DNA of 10,383 bases from JAKFWF01 sp031401535 (GTDB lineage Bacteria; Pseudomonadota; Alphaproteobacteria; Rhizobiales; Hyphomicrobiaceae). The translations under genes were made by a program, and so were the position numbers. Below, piece after piece: positions 6,997 through 10,383 of the stretch. Every line of letters begins with the position of its first letter. The first letter of the stretch is position 1. A model generated the notes under the pieces. The model was not told the DNA's origin. It made no database searches and worked only from the letters and a program-made list of their open reading frames with translations. Where the stretch lies: positions 1-10,383 of the forward strand of contig JANNRP010000331.1 in assembly GCA_031401535.1 (NCBI GenBank), read 5' to 3'.

Positions 6997-7066
6997 TGTT
7001 TGGTCGTTTGGGGCCGAATCGCGCAAACAGATAGTAGGAGCAGCTTCAACCGGCACTGGCGAACCG

Positions 7067-7720
7067 ATGCGCCTATCGACATTTTACGGCGCAGCCCTTG
7101 CAGCCTTTATGGTTGCCGGCTGCACGTATGAGGGCTTCGGCACGGCCGAGAAGCACTTTGCCACGTTTTCAGTGCCGGAGCCGAAGGGTGCAACGGTGCA
7201 TGTATGCCATGCCTATGGCTGCAAGATTCGCACTAAGTTCACGTTCCATGACAAGGACATCGCCGAGCTTGCCGCAATCATGAAGAAGTGGCGCACCAAA
7301 GCCGATACGGCGGAAGAGGAGCGGCGCGGCATTGCTTATGCAATTGGCTGGATGGAAACACGCATCGGCAACATTATCGGCACCAAGGACGATCGGCCCG
7401 GCATGGACTTTTCCGCCTCCGGTGACCCAACGCAACAGGATTGCGTGGATGAAGCAACCAACACCACGAGTTATCTGACCGCCCTGCAAAACAAGGGTCT
7501 GATCCGGCACCACACGGTTGCCGTGCCATTTGCGCGCGAGAACTACCTGCGCGGCGTTGCCGGATGGACGCACTGGACCGCCGTGCTCGTCGAGACCAAG
7601 GATAAGCAGCGCTGGGCAGTCGATAGCTGGATCTACGCCAACGGTGAGAACCCAGCGATCGTCAAGGCCGAGGAGTGGTACATCGCCGATCTCGACAGCT
7701 TGCCCAAGGCGATGCGGTAA
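7067..7720 (+). CDS. Lipoprotein with a transglutaminase/papain-like Cys-His-Asp triad, function unknown
   Basis: The start is placed at ATG 7067. It gives a 217-residue product beginning MRLSTFYGAALAAFMVAGC, a lipoprotein signal with a VAGC lipobox (Cys19). The longer frame from 6932 would overlap trmFO on the other strand and bury this signal. AGGAG lies at 7036, too far upstream to serve as a normal ribosome binding site. I do not recognise a named family with certainty. The second half contains Cys126 (QQDCVDEATNTTSYL), His169 (GWTHWTAVLVE) and Asp186 (RWAVDSWIYANG), in the order and local context seen in transglutaminase-like cysteine peptidases: Cys at a helix start, then His and Asp on adjacent strands. 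Cys47 and Cys52 may form a disulfide. A periplasm-facing, membrane-anchored amidase, peptidase or cross-linking role is inferred. It lies 43 bases before the UDG-like gene on the same strand. Confidence 0.75.
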   Translation: MRLSTFYGAALAAFMVAGCTYEGFGTAEKHFATFSVPEPKGATVHVCHAYGCKIRTKFTFHDKDIAELAAIMKKWRTKADTAEEERRGIAYAIGWMETRIGNIIGTKDDRPGMDFSASGDPTQQDCVDEATNTTSYLTALQNKGLIRHHTVAVPFARENYLRGVAGWTHWTAVLVETKDKQRWAVDSWIYANGENPAIVKAEEWYIADLDSLPKAMR

Positions 7721-7744
7721 TAGGCGGTTGCGCGCGACGCGTCC

Positions 7745-7765
7745 GTACGGCGATAGTACGGCGAT
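7745..7765 (+). repeat. Tandem 10-base direct repeat abutting the UDG-like start codon
   Basis: GTACGGCGAT occurs at 7745-7754 and again at 7756-7765, an 11-base period. The second copy contains the first two bases of the ATG at 7764. The first copy overlaps the palindrome CCGTACGG (7743-7750). Both copies lie where the ribosome binding site should be; no ordinary Shine-Dalgarno is present there. Confidence 0.5.
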
Positions 7766-8342
7766 GACGCCATTCGAGACGTTGCTTCGCGACATTCGCT
7801 TTTGCCAGATTTGTACGGTGCATCTGCCGCATGGGCCAAGGCCGGTGGTGCAGGCGGATCCGTCAGCGCGCATTCTGATCGCAGGGCAGGCACCGGGTCG
7901 CAAGGTTCATGACACCGGCATACCGTTCAACGATCCGAGCGGCGACCGCTTGCGGCTGTGGCTCGGCGTCACGCGCGAGCAGTTCTACGATCCGGCATTG
8001 TTTGCCCTCGTACCGATGGGGTTCTGTTATCCGGGTTCGGGCCGAGGAGGCGACCTGCCACCCCGGCCAGAGTGTGCGCCGGCTTGGCGGGCGCCGCTTC
8101 TCGCTGCCTTGCCCAATATTCGGATGACGCTGGTGCTCGGTGCCTATGCGCAGGCGTGGCACCTGAAGGGCCGTCAAGCCGGATCCCTGACCGGGACAGT
8201 GCAGGCTTGGCGCGACTATTGGCCAACCGACCTGCTGCCGCTGCCGCACCCGCGCAACGTCCGCTGGTTCAAGACCAACCCCTGGTTCGAGACGGAGGTG
8301 ATCCCGCATCTGCAAAAGCGCGTTCACACCCTCGTCGCTTAA
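7764..8342 (+). CDS. Uracil-DNA glycosylase superfamily protein, probable Fe-S type
   Basis: The 192-residue product has the family-4-like motif IAGQAPGRKVHDTGIPFNDPSGDRL shortened here as GQAPG (41-45) plus GIPF (52-55) and SGDRLRLWLG, and a motif-B-like LPLPHPRN (158-165). Four cysteines are spaced C14-X2-C17, C88, C104 (FCQIC, GFCYPG, RPECAP), which fits the 4Fe-4S ligand pattern of family 4/5 uracil-DNA glycosylases. It is soluble with no signal peptide. Those enzymes cut uracil from DNA, but this subgroup (common in Proteobacteria, about 190-200 residues) is not, as far as I know, biochemically defined. Motif A lacks the usual family-4 acidic residue. ATG 7764 is preferred; TTG at 7728, preceded by AGGCGG, would add 12 residues. 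It converges on the caspase gene with only five bases between stops. Confidence 0.8.
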   Translation: MTPFETLLRDIRFCQICTVHLPHGPRPVVQADPSARILIAGQAPGRKVHDTGIPFNDPSGDRLRLWLGVTREQFYDPALFALVPMGFCYPGSGRGGDLPPRPECAPAWRAPLLAALPNIRMTLVLGAYAQAWHLKGRQAGSLTGTVQAWRDYWPTDLLPLPHPRNVRWFKTNPWFETEVIPHLQKRVHTLVA

Positions 8343-8347
8343 GCCCT

Positions 8348-10186
8348 TCAATCGCACTTGGTTCCGGTCGGCTGTGTCCGCGACCTGAGCCTACCGGCGA
8401 TTGTTGCTGCCGTCGTGTGACCAAGCTCGGCCGCACGCGTGTACCACTCAATTGCTTTGGCCGGTTCAGGCGCGCCACCGATGCCGTTGTCAAACACAGT
8501 CGCATAACAAAATGCACCGATACGGCTACCCGCACGCGCTGCCTTCTCGTAATAGCCACGTGCCTCTTGTGTGCTCACTGCGACACCCTGGCCCTTCTCA
8601 TAGAGAATGCCAAGGTTGACCATCGCGGCAGCGCTGCCAAGGCTGACAGCCTTCTGATAGGCAACGCGCGCTGCTGCGTAGTCACGCGCCTTGTCGTAGG
8701 CGCGACCCAGTTGAAACACGTAGCGCCGCTGTGTCGGCTCCTCACGCGATGCAGCGGCGCAAGCAGCCACCGCCCTGCCGGCCTCCAGCACTGAAAATTC
8801 GACGCCACGACCGTCTCCATCATCGTCCCAGGATGCGCCCGCCAAGCGATCGCAATCGCCACCAGCCTGCAACGGGAGCGCGCGCGGGGTCGCTGGCGTC
8901 ACGACCCGGGGCAATGCAGCGGCTACCTCGGTTGGAGCTGCGACATCACAGCGTTTGCGAATTTCCGACGCGCGGATGGTGCGAAAATTGGTGCGCTCAG
9001 TCGCCGTCAGCACGTCCTGGCGTGTTGTCTTACAACCCACATTACTGAATAGGGCCTGGGCACGCGGCGTCTCGAAGCAATAGCCGTGGCGATGGAACAT
9101 CTCATTGCGGGCGACCCAAAGCTGATCGCAGTTCAAGCCCGCAACATCGCTATCGGACAATTCGACGCTCGCACTCTGCGCCAGCACCGGACGATGCGGG
9201 CCGCGCACGACGATCCCTGACCCAGGAGTGACTGGAGCCGCAGCAACAGCGACCACCTGTTTTGGTGTCAACTCGGCAACTTTGATGCGGGCAAGGGACG
9301 CGAACGCTCCTTGCGGGAACTGGGCCAGATATGCCTCGAATGCGGCCGGGTTAGTGGCATCCTTGATCGACGCCCAGAATGTCATCTCGACCGAGCTGCC
9401 GACTGTTGCACTTAGCGCCGGTGCAGCTGCAGGGCCGCTCTTGAACGCAAAGTTGCCGGTAATCGAACTGGATTCCCAAGGCGTCTGCGCACCCTTGGTG
9501 TCAGTCAGTACGTCGCGACGGGTCTGCTTGAACACCTCTTCGATCGACAGACCCGGGATCTGCATGGCGCGAGCGAGCGCCGCCGTATAGGGACTATTGC
9601 CCGCCGTACCGTCGCTAGCAACCATGCCGGGCGACGTCGCGTAGGCGAGATATGTGCCGCGCGGCGCATCGCTGCGAGCGAGGCCCCCTCCTCCCGACCG
9701 GACAGCACGCGGAAACGGGTTATTGCGGCACGCGTCGAGGATAATGATATTCACCGGATTACCGGGGCGTTCCATCGTTGCCGTGAACTCGTCGAGACTG
9801 ATGCTCTCGATGCCAGCCTCGGTCTCGTCCTGAATGTTGGCTGACACCGGTACGATGTAGTTGCGATTGCCAACCTGAATGCCATGTCCGGCGTAGTAAA
9901 ACAGGCCGACGGCATCGTTATCGCGCAGCTTGCGGCCGAACTCCAGCAGTCCGCGCTTCAGAGTATTCTGGTCGGCATCGAGAATGGTCTGCACGGTAAA
10001 TCCGAGCCCGGCGAGCGTAGTGGCAATCAATTGCGCATCGCGTGCCGGATTCGCGAGCTTGCCGGTGTGCTGATAGGCACTGTTGCCGATGACCAGTGCG
10101 ATACGTTTTTCTGACTGGGCATGCGCCGACGGATAAAACCCAGCCCAACCGAACCCGACAAGTAGCATGCACAGAATGGCTCGCAT
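8348..10186 (-). CDS. Exported caspase-family (C14) protein with YARHG domain and Sel1 repeats
   Basis: The 612-residue product opens with a signal peptide ending AHA-QS (about residue 23). Residues 26-160 are a caspase p20-like domain with YYAGHG (His101) and IILDACRNNPF (Cys153), the catalytic dyad; 170-247 is p10-like. Residues 268-306 hold the FWASIKDATNPAAFEAYLAQFP repeat frequent in alphaproteobacterial caspases, quoted here only by its core FWASIK and YLAQFP. A YARHG domain follows (about 352-413: LWVARNEMFHRHG, then paired cysteines), then a Pro/Ala linker, then TPR/Sel1 repeats (about 486-592: AAMVNLGILYEKGQG, AIEWYTRAAELGH). Bacterial orthocaspases usually cut after Arg or Lys. The signal peptide places this one in the periplasm or outside. 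The start has a good ribosome binding site (GAGGA, six bases before ATG). No caspase-activation or toxin gene is adjacent. The role is unknown. Confidence 0.9.
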   Translation of the reverse strand: MRAILCMLLVGFGWAGFYPSAHAQSEKRIALVIGNSAYQHTGKLANPARDAQLIATTLAGLGFTVQTILDADQNTLKRGLLEFGRKLRDNDAVGLFYYAGHGIQVGNRNYIVPVSANIQDETEAGIESISLDEFTATMERPGNPVNIIILDACRNNPFPRAVRSGGGGLARSDAPRGTYLAYATSPGMVASDGTAGNSPYTAALARAMQIPGLSIEEVFKQTRRDVLTDTKGAQTPWESSSITGNFAFKSGPAAAPALSATVGSSVEMTFWASIKDATNPAAFEAYLAQFPQGAFASLARIKVAELTPKQVVAVAAAPVTPGSGIVVRGPHRPVLAQSASVELSDSDVAGLNCDQLWVARNEMFHRHGYCFETPRAQALFSNVGCKTTRQDVLTATERTNFRTIRASEIRKRCDVAAPTEVAAALPRVVTPATPRALPLQAGGDCDRLAGASWDDDGDGRGVEFSVLEAGRAVAACAAASREEPTQRRYVFQLGRAYDKARDYAAARVAYQKAVSLGSAAAMVNLGILYEKGQGVAVSTQEARGYYEKAARAGSRIGAFCYATVFDNGIGGAPEPAKAIEWYTRAAELGHTTAATIAGRLRSRTQPTGTKCD

Positions 10187-10248
10187 TGCTGATCCTCAAT
10201 CCGATGAGACACATCCTGAAGCTACTCTATCGGCATGACGCAGCAAAG

Positions 10249-10321
10249 GCTGCCAGATTACACGACCAGAGCCCGATGCCCCACGTCTGTTCACGTGGCA
10301 GCATAGTCCGATATTGCTGCC
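10249..10321 (+). promoter_or_regulatory. Overlapping inverted repeats, possible alternative leader hairpins
   Basis: The 157-base spacer 10187-10343 between divergent genes holds several inverted repeats. CCACGT (10281-10286) pairs with ACGTGG (10293-10298) across six bases. GGCAGCA (10297-10303) pairs with TGCTGCC (10315-10321) across eleven. TGGCAGC (10296-10302) can instead pair with GCTGCCA (10249-10255). The middle segment can therefore take only one partner at a time. The last stem ends 12 bases before the GGAG ribosome binding site at 10334. The CACGTG at 10292-10297 could equally be a protein operator. No clear -10/-35 pair was found for either gene. Confidence 0.4.
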
Positions 10322-10343
10322 CCAGCCCACCTTGGAGATTGTC

Positions 10344-10383
10344 ATGAACGTCCGGAACTTTTGCCTATCGCTGGTGACCGCGG
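10344..10383 (+). CDS. Start of a probable exported protein, cut by window end
   Basis: ATG at 10344 has a good ribosome binding site (GGAG at 10334-10337, six bases upstream) and opens a frame MNVRNFCLSLVTA that runs off the right edge. A basic residue followed by a hydrophobic run looks like the start of a signal peptide. It is divergent from the caspase gene and shares its spacer. Only 13 codons are visible, so no function can be given. Confidence 0.6.
   Translation, partial: MNVRNFCLSLVTA

Noticed and set aside
6932..7066. Longer N terminus for the lipoprotein from ATG 6932
   Set aside because: It would overlap the start of trmFO and place the lipoprotein signal in the interior of the protein. 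The lipobox fixes the start at 7067.
7518..7763. Longer N terminus for the UDG-like protein from ATG 7518
   Set aside because: That stretch lies inside the lipoprotein coding region in another frame and adds no family-like sequence. Family members start close to the first Cys pair.
7169..7903. Minus-strand open frame of 244 codons
   Set aside because: It crosses the lipoprotein and UDG-like genes in antisense and has no recognisable motif or ribosome binding site.
8348..10383. Defence island centred on the caspase gene
   Set aside because: The caspase has a signal peptide, and the visible neighbours (a UDG-like protein, a probable exported protein) include no nuclease, toxin, NTPase sensor or mobile-element gene.

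Overview
This window is a GC-rich, densely coded piece of a Gram-negative chromosome, most likely from an alphaproteobacterium. That placement rests on folate-dependent TrmFO, an alphaproteobacterial-type NDUFAF6-like protein, a secreted caspase with the 'FW-x-SIK' repeat, and a pyrrolysine-type methyltransferase/corrinoid/DUF1638 cluster. I see no tRNA, rRNA, CRISPR array, insertion sequence, phage gene or compositional island. No stretch longer than about 160 bases lacks a gene.

Left end (1-2017): a divergent one-carbon cluster. On the minus strand is the N-terminal half of an MttB-superfamily methyltransferase, cut by the window edge. Facing away from it are a B12-binding corrinoid protein and a DUF1638 protein whose TTG start overlaps the corrinoid stop codon. 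Together they look like a methyl-donor:corrinoid methyl-transfer module for trimethylamine, glycine betaine or a similar quaternary amine. The substrate cannot be told from this window.

Middle left (2097-5503): three plus-strand genes. They are a short multi-pass membrane protein resembling the membrane part of PuuD, a squalene/phytoene-synthase-fold protein that has lost its Asp-rich motifs and so resembles the complex I assembly factor NDUFAF6, and a large exported SGNH/GDSL hydrolase with an extra N-terminal domain. The hydrolase converges on trmFO (5521-6951, minus), the folate/FAD-dependent tRNA U54 methyltransferase.

Middle right (6952-8342): divergent from trmFO is a lipoprotein with a plausible Cys-His-Asp triad of transglutaminase/papain-like order. 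It is followed by a small uracil-DNA-glycosylase-superfamily protein with a four-cysteine pattern expected for an Fe-S cluster.

Right end (8348-10383): a 612-residue exported caspase-family (C14) protein carrying a YARHG domain and C-terminal Sel1 repeats. Divergent from it is the first part of another probably exported protein, cut by the window end. The 157-base spacer between them holds overlapping inverted repeats that could form mutually exclusive hairpins in the leader of the right-hand gene.

Most of this is ordinary chromosomal content. The least explained items are the DUF1638 protein, the Cys-His-Asp lipoprotein, the caspase-YARHG-Sel1 protein, the altered motif of the UDG-like protein and the hairpin-rich leader at the right end.
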